Shown here piece after piece: positions 33,084 to 42,838 of a stretch of 64,000 nucleotides of DNA (position 1 is the first letter of the stretch; the number at the start of each line of letters is the position of its first letter). The notes under the pieces were generated by a model. That model had not been told where the DNA came from and made no database searches. It saw nothing but the letters and a program-made list of their open reading frames with translations. The stretch lies in NCBI GenBank assembly GCA_047967505.1, contig CM106540.1, one strand, 5' to 3'. The stretch comes from Dipteris shenzhenensis (lineage: Eukaryota > Polypodiophyta > Polypodiopsida > Gleicheniales). The position numbers were made by a program, and so were the translations under genes.

Positions 33084-33990
33084 ATGTCGACCTCTTCAGC
33101 CTCTTCAGCCCCTGCTCTTCTTTCCTCCTTTCCCATATTTCTTTCTTTCACCATATCTAACTTTGCAGAGTCTATGAAAGTGGACGGGACAAGCTACCCG
33201 ATCTGGAAGGTGAAGATCTGGAGTGATTTAGTGGCTCGGAAGTTATGAAAATTGACAACAGGAGTGGAGGCGAAGCCGGAGGACATGGTGGACAGACAGG
33301 GGAATATACTCATGGCTATAGACGGAGAGGAGCTCAAAGATCTGGAAGGTGAAGATCCGGAGTCATTTAGTGGCTCGGAAGTTATGGAAATTGACAACGG
33401 GAGTGGAGGCAAAGCCGGAGGACATGGTGGACAGACAGGGGAATATACTCATGGCAGTAGACGGAGAGAAGCTTGAAGCTTGGGAAGACAGAGATGCCCA
33501 TGCCCTGGCAGTGATCATAGGGATTACGGCGGACTCTGTGCTTTCTCACCTCCAAATGGCCGAGACGTTAGTAGAGGCATGGGTCATTGTGAAGGATCGG
33601 TACGAGACAGACAACACATCCTGGATCTTGCTTCTTCAGCATCAGCTCTACAACCTTGATATGGATGAGGGAGATTCGGTACATGACCACTTGACGAAGG
33701 TCAAGGTGGTGAGGGATCAACTGGCATCAGTTGGTCAGAAGGTGGACTCATGCCATTTGGCCTTGATGGTATTGAGGAGGCTATCTTGGAGCTTCAAAAG
33801 CTTTGTTACGATTGTGACAGCAGGACAGAGGACCAAACCTTTGACTTTTGAGTAGTTGAGGATGTTTGACATTGAGATGTGGGTCGACGAGAAGTCAGAG
33901 AGCTTTGTGAAGGTGACGGATAGCATGGAGTGCTTGGTATCTTCCAGGTGTGTGGCTGTTGACACTAGCACGAGGGTGGATTTCATGGAG
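33084..33990 (+). pseudogene. Element H gag (copia type), broken by a 139-bp duplication
   Basis: ATG at 33084 starts a frame with Ser/Ala-rich sequence and MKVDGTSYPIWKVKIWSDL, matching the L.G.NY..W...M...L start of copia Gag. A stop at 33246 ends it. Downstream frames continue with WEDRDAHALAVI, AETLVEAW.IVKDRYE, LLQHQLYNLDMDEGDSVHDH and LRRLSWSFKSFV, the UBN2-type Gag core. A 139-base tandem duplication (33200-33338, 33339-33477) is not a multiple of three and breaks the frame. No CCHC knuckle is visible. Confidence 0.75.
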
Positions 33991-34738
33991 TGCCTTGGGG
34001 TCTCATGTTCAGATGGATGTTGTACTTCAGAAGGGGATAGTACAAGATTACACAGGCCAGTGGTGGGTGCCTCGATGAGGTGTATGATTTGCTTTCAGAG
34101 CAAGCACACACGCAGTACGACGATTTGGTATGTACTTGATGTTCTTCATTTGAGCCTTTAGAGCATGCTGTGGAGAGACTCTGCTCTTCATTTGTCTCAG
34201 CTAATGCGAGATTGTAAGGAATTGGCCTTCTTCGAAGGCAGAAGGGGAAGAGTGGGTGCTTCTTCAAATTTTGGCCATAGATTGCTGGAAGGTGATGGAC
34301 AAAGTGTACTGAAGCCAAAAGAATACCTGCTTGAGAGCTCAGCGAGAGTTCATCGTCCAGGTTATCTGGAAATATTCATTTGTTGCAGACCTTGCCAAAG
34401 GAAGGACGGGTTCAAATAGACCCTCAGAGCATGGTGCCTTGAAGACTCCAGGTTGTTCACTCATTATGAGGGGGACAACTGGAAGATCGTGGCGGCTGGA
34501 TTGCTTGATTTAGAAGGCGGGAACGTGGCTGAAGGTGGTGGTGCCAAGAGGTGCTACTAGAGATGGATCTGTGTACCAGGATGGTGTGCGGAAGCTGAAC
34601 CAGACCTGGTGGAGCCACTGGATGAAAAGCCAAGAAAAGATTGACATCGAAGTGTTCCAGAGGACTACGACCAGGGAGTTATTGGAGCATCGTCATTGAC
34701 GTGTTGGCATTGGGCTGAGATATGTCGGTGAGACGGGG

Positions 34739-36028
34739 TGTTGGAAAGGTCACCTTTCCATCTAAAGCTGCCCCCATATGAGGAGAGCATGGGGGAGGGA
34801 GACCTAGGGCAGTACCCCACCAAAAAGAGAGAAAGGGGCTGCCACATGGACAGCATCATGGCTGTCATGTGGGCAGCACATCTAGAGAAGGTGAAGGAGC
34901 AGATCAGTGGCTATTGGGAGGTCTAAATAGAGGCAAGGAGTGGTTGCATGATGGCGACACATGGTGGCTGACCTCAGCAGCTGTACGGATCAGTATGGCG
35001 CTGCACAGGTGGCTGGAGAGAGCCTGGCAGAGGGCAGATCCAGCAGGAGCACATGGCGCAGCATGGCAGGGCAAAGGGGCCTGCAATAAGGGCCTGTTGG
35101 TGTTGGAACAGTTGCAGCAGATCAGGGCATATGTGGAAGGGATTGGAGCCTTGGATAGCCAGCCATCCAGCCCTAGAAGGGCCCAAGGGTAGGGCCCTAT
35201 ATGGGCTGCCCTTAGGGCCTGGCAGCAGCCCAAGAGAGCCGCCCCAGGTCGGCCAATCAAGGGCTGCCTGGAGGTCGGTTTACAGACCACAAAGTCGGGT
35301 AGGGAGGGGCAGTCTGGTCGGCCCATATTCCCCTACAGGTCCGTTTTTTGGATCAGGCCCTGGGCCTATAAAAGGGGGCCATTCAGCCCTCATATCTCAT
35401 TCTCTGGAGCAGCCTTCATACAAGCAGCAGGAGCAGTCCTCTACCCATCTTGGAGCCTATATTTTGGAGGACCGAGAGACCTAGAGAAGCTGCAGATGGA
35501 GCTTGAAGGGTTGCCCACCTAGGCTGATCTATAGGCAGCAAGGTGGAGAGGATCATTCTGGACAGAAAGTCTACAGACGCTCGAGGTGGAGCACGCGGGC
35601 TTGAGACCTAGAGAAGCTGCAGACGGAGCTTGAAGGGTTGCCCACCTAGGCTGATCTATAGCTAGCAAGGTGAAGAGGATCATTCTGGACAGAAAGTCTA
35701 CAGACTCTCGAGGTGGAGCACGCGGGCTTGAGTCTAGAGATAGCCAGTTGATAGGAGGAGTACCTTGTGGTAAGATCAGAGGACCACACCATTGGTGGTA
35801 CTCAGGATCTCCCTCTTTTGTATTGTCCATAGCTTTGGATGGAAATATATTATTCTGGTGGTTTCTCTATCTGGCTGGTTCATTGTTTATTGATGAGTCT
35901 GCATATCTATTCTATGCACATTGAGTTAAGAAGTTTGTGATTCCACACCCCACACCACACTGTGTGAGCTCGTGGGCTATTCTATCAGTCTTCTGTTGTG
36001 CGTACCCTCTGTTGTTCCATTTCTAATA
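34739..36028 (+). repeat. 3' LTR of element H
   Basis: Starts TGTTGGAAAGGTCACC at 34739 and ends ATTTCTAATA, a CA to TA change from the expected end. It includes a 127-base tandem duplication (35476-35602 and 35603-35729). Its middle matches the style of the solo LTR at 36514 (Gly/Pro/Ala-type GC-rich sequence) and not the 5' LTR. Confidence 0.8.
35476..35729. repeat. 127-bp tandem duplication in LTR
   Basis: Two copies begin 'gagacctagagaagctgcag' (35476 and 35603) and end near 'gcacgcgggcttgag'. Only a few bases differ. Confidence 0.9.
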
Positions 36029-36033
36029 TCTCC

Positions 36034-36513
36034 TAGATCACCTAGGATTGTTAGGGGAGCACTAACCTAAGAACTCTAGGACAATTAAGATAGGTAGTTA
36101 GTCTAACCCAACCTAACCATGGCTGAACCTAATCTTGGTTATTTTGACCTAACCTAACCCAAATGTAACTAAACCTAACCAAGTTAATCAACCCATCTAG
36201 ACTTGACCTAACCCAGCCTAGCTGACTTTGGTTAAACTAACCTAATTTCGATGATTGCTTGCAGGTAGGAGGGTGGCAGTGCAAGTAAAAGCATCGATTG
36301 AAGAAGGCAGATATTTTAGTAGGGCGGTGACGGTTGAATTCTTTGTTGTGTCAAATGAAATGCCGGCCACGGTGAAGAATGCTTTGGCGCGGTGCCAGGT
36401 CCAGTGTTTGCGAGTCCGCCTATTGCCTTAAATGGAGTCGCCTTTTCGAGACAGTAGGCAAACATCAACATGGAGTTCTCTTCAGCCACTCTGAAGATCT
36501 CAAGGTGAGTAAA
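36034..36513. other. CCTAAC-rich spacer between element H and solo LTR
   Basis: At about 36108-36250 'aacctaacc' and 'cctaacccaa' variants recur at least nine times without a fixed period. The rest, to 36513, is GC-rich with no recognisable feature. Confidence 0.5.
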
Positions 36514-37532
36514 TGTTAGAAATGACCCAACAAAGGGTACGCACAGCGGAAGACTGATAGTAATGCCCAGGAGCTCACACAGTGTGATGTGGGTGTGGAA
36601 TCACAAACTTCTTAACTTATGTGCGTAGATGTGCGAGCCACTAAATAGACAATGCTCAGAGACAAATATAGAAGCAACACTTTATATTTCCGTCCGTCCA
36701 GAAACTAGGACAGGATACAATACCAAAAGGTCCTTCTACTACAAGCCTGGCAGTTCTAGATCTCTGAGCCCGCGTGCTCCACCTTGAGCATATGTAGACT
36801 CTCTGTCTAGATCCCTTCCACCTTGCTGTCCAGAAGCCAGCCTAGGTGGCAGCACCTTGAGCTCAGTCTGCAGCCCTATGTCAGCCTCCTCCTCCTCCTG
36901 TGTGTAGGTCCAAGGGTGGGCCTGTGGTTGCTGCTGTCTGCTCCCCAACTGCTTCAAGTGATGAATGAATGAGGCCCAATGGCCTCTCCCAAGGCCTGCT
37001 CCACAAAAACCGGCCAGCAGCATCATTCTGGCCTACCCAAACAGGCTGACCAGTCTGCGGGAAAACTGCCCCTAAAGGGCTCTCATTACAAGGGCTCTTG
37101 GCCCACAATACTAGGGCTTTGGCCCTCCTTTCAAGGGCAGATGCCCTCCTATATATTCAGGGTTCAGCCCCCTTCTGCCCTGCCATTTTCTAGGCATGGT
37201 AGGCTGGCTGGAACCAGCCCTACCAGCCCTATGCCTGGCCGACCAGGCTGCTGGTAACGCCCGTCCTGTTGCGCCTCTGCCAGGCCCTTCTCCAACGCCG
37301 TACAGATCCGATAAGCCTCCGTACAGCCCTGTACAGTGGGGCCGTACTTTGCTGATGTCAGCGTGCCCTTCACAGGGCCCTGTTGCAGGCCGTACGTCTG
37401 TCCTTTGCTTTGACAGCTGCCCACATGGCAGCTCATGTGCTGCCCATGTGACAGCTCCAATATCACCAGGTCTTCCTCCCCCATGCTCTCCTTGTATCGG
37501 GGCTTATAGATGGGGAGGTGACCGTTTCAACA
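36514..37532 (-). mobile_element. Solo LTR of the element H family, TSD GTAAA
   Basis: On the minus strand it starts TGTTGAAACGGTCACC and ends TCATTTCTAACA, the same ends as the LTRs of element H. GTAAA is present at 36509-36513 and 37533-37537. No PBS or internal sequence is attached. At 1,019 bases it is longer than the 5' LTR of H and lacks the AG-rich middle found there. Confidence 0.9.
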
Positions 37533-37685
37533 GTAAATAGGTGGCCACTCAGGGTTGCACCAACTCAAGTAGTGGATATCATTTTGGGAGCTTGATGGTG
37601 GCATTAATTTAAAGTTCGACCTGATTACCAGAATCAAGCTTGGATACAAAATCCTAGGCTATGGGTCCAAGTGCATTTCTTGGCT

Positions 37686-38018
37686 TAGGGATACTTTGCC
37701 TCGACCTTTGATTTCAGCAATTCAGTAGGCTCGAGTCAGGATACCCTAGCAGCAAGTATTACTACAGCAAGACCATGATATTTTCTTTACGAGGAGATCC
37801 CCTCTGTCCCTACTGGAGGATTGTTGCATTGAGCATCTTTTAGGCTTTTAGGGATACTTTCCCTTGACCTTTAGCAATTCAGTAGGCTCAAGTCAGGATA
37901 CCCTAGCAGCAAGTATTACTACAGCAAGACCATGATATTTTCTTTACGAGGAGAGCCCCTCTGTCCCTACCACCAGTACACCGGAGGATTGTTGCATTGA
38001 GCATCTTTTAGGCTTATT
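37686..38018. repeat. Tandem duplication, period 162 bp
   Basis: 'tagggatacttt' to 'gagcatcttttaggctt' at 37686-37847 is repeated from 37848 to about 38015. The shared core includes 'agcaattcagtaggctc' and 'ggataccctagcagcaagta'. Copy 2 has a 13-base insert near 'accaccagtacacc'. Confidence 0.85.
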
Positions 38019-38367
38019 GCCGCCTAGCAGGCTTCCTTACGTTCTCAGCTAGAAGATGGAGGAGGAGCTTGAGGTCTACTTCCACCAGCTATACCAAAGT
38101 CAGCCACCCCCTTTCAGTGCACACGGAGGCTTCTTTCGTACACTTGTTTGAGTTTCAGCAGAAGGGGATGTGAATGGTCTTTTGCAGTGTGGGTTTATTC
38201 CCTTCATACAGAATTTATTCTTTCAATTGTATTAAGCCCTATTGGGCAGACAGATGTTCTGTTGTTTAATTCCCTCTTTGGAGGCACATTATATTCCTCC
38301 CTCAGTTTCTCACACTCACTCCACAGTTCCACTTGTGTTTTGACTGCAACATTCTCTCAGTTCAGGC

Positions 38368-38370
<3 letters not shown>

Positions 38371-38414
<44 letters not shown>
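38371..38414. repeat. (AG)n microsatellite before exon 2
   Basis: Twenty-two AG dinucleotides on the sense strand of intron 1, ending about 225 bases upstream of the exon 2 acceptor at 38639. Confidence 0.95.
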
Positions 38415-38418
<4 letters not shown>

Positions 38419-38639
38419 AATGTTGATGGGAAAGTCTTTAGTATTAGCCCTTGGAAGGTTTTATTGCAATGCAGTATTTGTATAAAGACAAACTAATGTA
38501 TGCTTTTGTAAATAATAATGCTAAAAAGTAAGGTTGTGCTATCTCTAAAGAATGTCAACAACAATCTTTCTTTGTGCTGGCATCGTTTTATCACAACGAA
38601 TGATGGCAGGCGTTCACATGATACATTGCTTTTTTGTAG

Positions 38640-38837
38640 TTTCTGGACTGGGTGGTACCCAGGCTGAAGCTCAGGAACAAGTATTGGTTGGTATTGGATT
38701 GCTAGCTGGATCAATTGTAATGCTTTTAACAATTCTATGGGGAAGTTGCCTCATTCTGGGTCGATGTGATTTGGAGGAAGAAAACGGAAAGCTTACTGCC
38801 AGAGATAGGCAGTTGAGCAAGCCCTTTGGTTTGATTG
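38640..38837 (+). CDS. NCL: NCL-type exchanger, exon 2
   Basis: This 198-base exon keeps phase 1 at both ends. It begins after TTTTTGTAG and encodes VSGLGGTQAEAQEQVLVGIG followed by a membrane helix with LLAGSIVMLLTILWGSCL and the basic/acidic GRCDLEEE turn, all typical of the NCL first transmembrane block (GLLAGSTVMLLT..WG, G.CDL). It ends at KPFGLI plus one base, with donor G|GTAGTC. An upstream ATG at 38552 is in the same frame but lies before the acceptor, so it is intronic. An (AG)n tract sits about 225 bases upstream of the acceptor. Confidence 0.85.
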
Positions 38838-38939
38838 GTAGTCCTACCTTTTTCCAATCTGTATCTTTTATCCTTCATTTTATTTATTTGGCTTATTACA
38901 GTTGTGATGCTTTCTTATTATTGAGCTGCGTTTCCACAG
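38838..38939 (+). other. Intron 2 (102 bp, in frame, no stop)
   Basis: It starts GTAGTC and ends TTTCCACAG. Removing it joins GLI to DTGVENDD, aligning with the KDSGV region of NCL proteins, whereas retaining it adds 34 residues (mostly hydrophobic, Phe/Tyr/Ser/Cys-rich) that I do not recall from homologs. The length is a multiple of three and there is no stop, so retention would not break the frame. A second AG (38899-38901) is a possible alternative acceptor. Confidence 0.7.
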
Positions 38940-39121
38940 ACACGGGAGTTGAAAATGACGATTTGACAATGCTGTCTGCTCGGATCATGGTTGCATCTGT
39001 GATTCCCTTCATCGTTGCCCAGCTCCCAAGAATATTACGCTTCTCATCAACTGGAAATATATGTGTCCTCATAGCATGTGTGCTGTCAATTGGTGGACTT
39101 GTATCTTATTGTCTTTACCAG
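38940..39121 (+). CDS. NCL: NCL-type exchanger, exon 3
   Basis: The 182-base exon begins phase 1 and ends phase 0 at CAG|GTAGGC. It encodes DTGVENDDLT, then LSARIMVASVIPFIVAQLPRIL (compare AARIM.ISV.PF...QLPQ.L of the family), a short FSSTGN turn, and a helix CVLIACVLSIGGLVSYCLYQ. In complete homologs this YC.YQ end is followed by VFQPWIQ and then the regulatory EF-hand segment. Neither appears downstream in this window. Confidence 0.85.
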
Positions 39122-39970
39122 GTAGGCCACAACTCTTTTTAACCATATTTTCAATATGGCAGCAGTCATGATGTTTTATGGGTTCAAAAGGCCTCCTTAT
39201 GACAAGGATATCTTATCTAAATTTTGCAATGAGCGATTTTGGTTTTGACTCTCCTTTTGGTTAAGGTTTCTTTGAATCAAAGTTGTTGCAAGGTGTTGAA
39301 TGCCTCATGAGTTCACGTTTGCTTTGTTTTGGGTTGCATGTGAAACACGAATTTCAGAGTGATTGGGCTTCATGTATGCGGGCTGAGACCTTGTGCTAGC
39401 TCGACAAGAGGTTGCAAAACTTGGCCATATTGGATGGTAAGGAGTGTAGTAGCTGGTAGGCAGTGGAGGTAAGAGTGTCATAATGAAGGGCAAGAAGTCT
39501 GAAAACTGCCAGATTCTGCCACCATGCCTAATATATTGCCAAGCCAGGTGATGCTCAAGATGCAGTGCATTCTATTGTAAAGCATACATAAGTTTTTACA
39601 AAATTGACGGGCAGCTAGCATTCAGCTAGCCACGCCAGTTTACGGTGGTCCACTAACAGACCTCCAACCAGTCCCTATTAGACCAGCTGGTCCAGATGGT
39701 CAGGCACTAACCAACTAGTAGTTTTGGTTGTTATTATTGTACATGGACAGCGTAGGCAGTCCATCTTCCTTGCTGTTGTGAAGACCTTCTGCCCTGCAGT
39801 CCTGTGCTGTACCATCGTGGCAGTTCCTAGGTGTATTCTCCTTGCAGCCACTGCTCCAAAACAGTACCAACAGCTGGCAAAATTCTGGTACAGGTAACCC
39901 TAACCCCTACAGTCAATTGATCCCTTGTCCTCCTCATTTGGGGACTCAAAAGTGTGTCTAACGATCTTCG
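39122..39970. other. Start of intron 3 without recognisable element
   Basis: No transposon domain or repeat is clear from the exon 3 donor to the LINE fragment near 39985. A T-rich stretch follows the donor. Confidence 0.4.
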
Positions 39971-39984
39971 CATAGCCTATACAC

Positions 39985-41660
39985 CTACATCCCCAATCTG
40001 ATCCCAAAAAGTAATAAAAAATATGGGGGTAAGTCCATCTGAACCTTGCCCTTGTGAAGGGCAGAAAGAGCAGTCTTGAACTCTACGTTGGTGAAAGGTC
40101 CATCAAGTGAAACAATCATATGCCCTGTCACCAACCCCGGTAGGTGCCGCCAAATAACCACTCTAGCATCATCTGTGGCCTCAGTGTGAGGATCTGCTGT
40201 AAGAAGGGAGGCATAGAAATCGGTGGCAACTTGCAAGACGGCATTTGGATGTGTCTGACGGATGTCTGAAAGATGTGCTCCCCGAGGGTAGAGGGTACAA
40301 ACTCCTCCTCTGCCTCAAACTCAGCCAAGTCTGTCAGAACTGAAAATGAACTCTTGCGAAGTACCTCTAGTGCAAGAGTGCGAAGGAGCTCTTCGGAAGG
40401 AGGAGTGGAACTAATAATCTCCTTAACCTCTGTCAGGTATAGACAGACGTGTAAGAAAAGAAGGGGCTGTGGCTGCACGACCTCTATATGAATCTTCATG
40501 ACCTCAGCCACGAAAAGAAGGGGCTGTCGCTGCATGACCTCTGTATGAATCTTCATGACCTCAGCCACGACTTTGGCATTGTTCTCAAGTAAGGCACGGG
40601 ACTCTGTAAAAAAGTTCTCCCTAGGTGAGCGCTCCTAAACATGACCAGGGGCAAGAGCAGTTCATCTGCACATGGAACCAGGACATGAATGTCTCTTGTC
40701 TAAAGAGATGGGTCCACAGTCCCATCAGTGGAAGGCTGAGGTACTGGCTCCTCAACTCTGACAGGCACCCAATGGGGGACGACCGAAGGAGGACGTGCTG
40801 ACTGTCCTGTCCGTGTTGTAGAAGTATCAGGACGAGAAACTGATGGTCTTGGTTGTGAAGTCGAAGGTCTAGCGGCACGTGAGACTGTAGGAATTGGTTG
40901 TAAAGAAGGTCCAGGTCGGGTGAAGCTATGATGCGCACTCGTGGATCTTTTTGGTCTTTTCTTTTTCCTTGGATAATCTCTAGCAAGGTGCCCAAGGGTC
41001 CTACAAATCCTACAGTGATCCTGTCTCCCTGCAATCTCGACTCTTTGTCTGAAGGAGCCATTTGGACGCTGAAGCATAATGTGGTCATTTGAGATGTTAG
41101 GGTCAGAGACAATGACCCTAACACGCGGTACCCCATCGGACTTGACTGCCTCTGTTGCTGAAGTAGGCATCTTAGGGAGAGGGGGGATCTCAGTAACCAC
41201 TCCAAAGGCGGCTACAATGGAATGTAGCAGTCGATGGTACACCTGAGGAAGGCTTGGAAATCTGATGAAGAGTGACGTCGTCCGGCTGTCTTCCTTGATA
41301 GGAGCAAACCCCAATGAAAAAGGGGGTCATAAAAATCCTCCTGGAGCCTAGTGCTAACGGACTAGTCTGAAGCACTGTACGTGCTACCTACGAGGAGTCA
41401 AAAACAATCTGGAAGAAACCTCGCCCAAGTAGATGAGCATCTTAGAAGTGCCCTACGAGTTCTCCAGGTAGAGCGGTGAGCATCTAGTCCTTGGCTTGTA
41501 ATCTAGAAGGGTGGGACCCATGGATGCGAGCAAAGAGCGAAGTCGAGCTCTCCTGCTCTGTATCTTTTTTGAGCTGTTGCAACTCGTCTTTTGAGAAAAT
41601 AATGTTTTTTGCGACCGGTGGAAGCGGGCGAGGATTGGTTGAAGCTTGAGTCATCGTCAA
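39985..41660 (-). mobile_element. LINE fragment with ORF1 and post-endonuclease part of ORF2
   Basis: Minus strand. ORF1 starts at ATG 41654 (MTQASTNPRPLPPVAKNIIF). It continues in shifted frames, with a CCHC-like box near 41000 (CRICRTLGHLARDYP, last Cys lost) followed by Pro/Ser/Arg-rich sequence to about 40640. Downstream, at 39985-40236, ATDFYASLLTADP, DGPFTNVEFKTALSALHKGKV and DLPPYFLL match the ORF2 linker just before LINE RT (FY..L.......PFT..E...AL..L..GK.PG.DGL). The endonuclease that should lie between is missing, so there is an internal deletion. RT is absent. Confidence 0.7.
40455..40568. repeat. 57-bp tandem duplication in the LINE
   Basis: 'gaaaagaaggggctgt' to 'cttcatgacctcagccac' is duplicated at 40455-40511 and 40512-40568. 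At 19 codons it keeps the frame; the protein shows two EVMKIH.EV...QPLLF repeats. Confidence 0.9.
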
Positions 41661-41908
41661 TCGGGGTGGAAAGACTGACGCGAACACAGTTAAACTCCGT
41701 CCGACTAAAATGTTGCAAGGAAGGAGGAGAGCTCTCAAGAGAAATTCAAGTCATCCTTAGAAGAAAAGGTTAGGCATGAACACAATGATTATAATCAATT
41801 GGCTAAATTTTATTACACTCACTAGGTGATGTTGAACATGCCATGCTTTGTCAAAGTTCCAAAAGATCCGTGCATATCTTGGTGGGTGAATTGAAATCCA
41901 CAAGCTTT

Positions 41909-41943
41909 GGGGGGGGAGGGAGGGAGGGAGGGAGGGAGGGAGA
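41909..41943. repeat. (GGGA)n tract, G-quadruplex-prone
   Basis: A run of eight or more G, then seven or so GGGA units, on the sense strand of intron 3. At least six runs of three G are separated by a single A, which meets the usual G-quadruplex pattern. Confidence 0.9.
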
Positions 41944-42838
41944 GAAGTTTGGTAGCATAACAAGAAATAAAAGTGTCCTTTTGAGGTTTTTGCAAAAAAT
42001 GTTGTAGATGTGTTTTTTGGTGATTTCCTCTATTGAGCTTAAGATAGACTCATAGGAAAAATATAAGGAGCACAAAAAAACTATTACATGTGATTGTAGT
42101 AAGCTCTTTTGCATTGTATATAATAAAAGGGGTAGGCACATACGTACACTTACTTAGCAGATGACGGGGCTTTTTTGCTCCAAGGACATTTTCACCAAAA
42201 AAAAAAAAAGAAAAAGAAAAGAAAAGAAAAAAGGAAAAAAAAAAGATGTGATGTAAATATTTTTTAAAGAAGTTGAATAAAACTCTGCAAGGATCCCAAT
42301 GGGAGATGATGAATCTCCAATTGGTACACCGGTCAAGGGGCTTTTAGCTGGTTCATGTGGGTTTGCATACAGGGCAAAATTGCATGTGAAAAGTGTGTGT
42401 AGAAAGTGTGCCTAGGGGGCCAAATGTGCAATTAAATTTGCCATGGGGTGATTCTATGTAAGCAAAGGAGAGTGGTAAAGAAACCTTAGGAGAAAAACGA
42501 GGAATGTATGCCAAGGTTACTCCAGGAAAGGAAGGAATTGAAAATGATACGTGGGCAAAAGAATTTGGAAAACCTGTGCGATGTGGAGGAGGGTGATCGA
42601 CGTGCTGATTTCGACGCTCCACCTGGGGAAAGAATTGACACTTGATGTGGTTGCTGGAATCCATGTAATGTTGTTACCGATTGTGGAAGACTGCAAGGAG
42701 GAATCGTGGGTTGGATCGACATCTCTTATGAAAAGGAGCCTTCGTGTTAAGGGACATGTTTTTCTTCATTTTTGGATATGAGCAAGTAAGCCAAGCATCG
42801 CTCATGATTTCTATCCTGAAAGTAATCGCATCTCTTGC
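41944..42838. other. Intron sequence with A-rich tract, no gene
   Basis: An A/AAAAG tract at 42196-42244 could be the remains of a retroposon poly(A) tail. The rest holds no recognisable domain. Confidence 0.45.

Larger units (their letters stand above)
32032..36028 (+). mobile_element. Gag-only copia-like LTR element (H), TSD TCTCT/TCTCC
   Basis: 5' LTR 32032-32858, PBS at 32859, a gag from 33084, about 0.9 kb of undefined sequence, a purine tract at 34730-34738, and 3' LTR 34739-36028. The five bases outside are 'tctct' and 'tctcc'. The internal part is under 1.9 kb and lacks protease, integrase, RT and RNase H, so this is a non-autonomous derivative needing a copia partner. The LTRs share about 190 bases at the start and about 200 at the end but differ in the middle. 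Confidence 0.8.
17084..38639 (+). other. Intron 1 (21,556 bp)
   Basis: It begins GTGAGC and ends TTTTTGTAG. Joining 17083 to 38640 gives codon GTT and the sequence ILVSGLGG, matching the (L/I)(V)SGL(S/G)G continuity of plant NCL proteins, so no coding exon is expected inside. The intron holds a fossil copia, a fossil Ty3, a 5-kb chromodomain Ty3, a split LINE, a gag-only LTR element, two solo LTRs and an hAT-like element. Confidence 0.85.
16585..39121 (+). other. NCL: Gene span: NCL-type Na+/Ca2+ exchanger-like gene (5' part)
   Basis: Three exons (16585-17083, 38640-38837, 38940-39121) join in frame into the N-terminal part of a plant NCL-type exchanger: signal-like start, first transmembrane block, loop, and a YCLYQ end that in complete homologs is followed by a cytosolic EF-hand region and a second exchanger block. 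Family members move Ca2+ and Na+ across membranes (vacuolar or plasma membrane reported for Arabidopsis NCL) and act in salt and calcium homeostasis. The 3' part is not in this window. All visible splice sites are GT-AG, and there is no stop or frameshift, so the gene looks functional as far as it can be read. The name is from remembered family motifs and was not searched. Confidence 0.85.

Noticed and set aside
34904-35326. 140-codon Cys/Pro/Leu-rich frame on the minus strand
   Set aside because: Lies wholly in the GC-rich middle of an LTR and has no domain; a shadow of low-complexity sequence.
36108-36250. Interstitial telomere repeat
   Set aside because: The words are CCTAACC/AACCTAA variants with irregular spacing, not arrays of the plant CCCTAAA unit.
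38552-38639. Upstream ATG in frame with exon 2 as the start of a separate short protein
   Set aside because: The acceptor TTTTTGTAG at 38639 and the exact join with exon 1 (ILVSGLGG) explain the frame. The 29 codons before it do not resemble the family.
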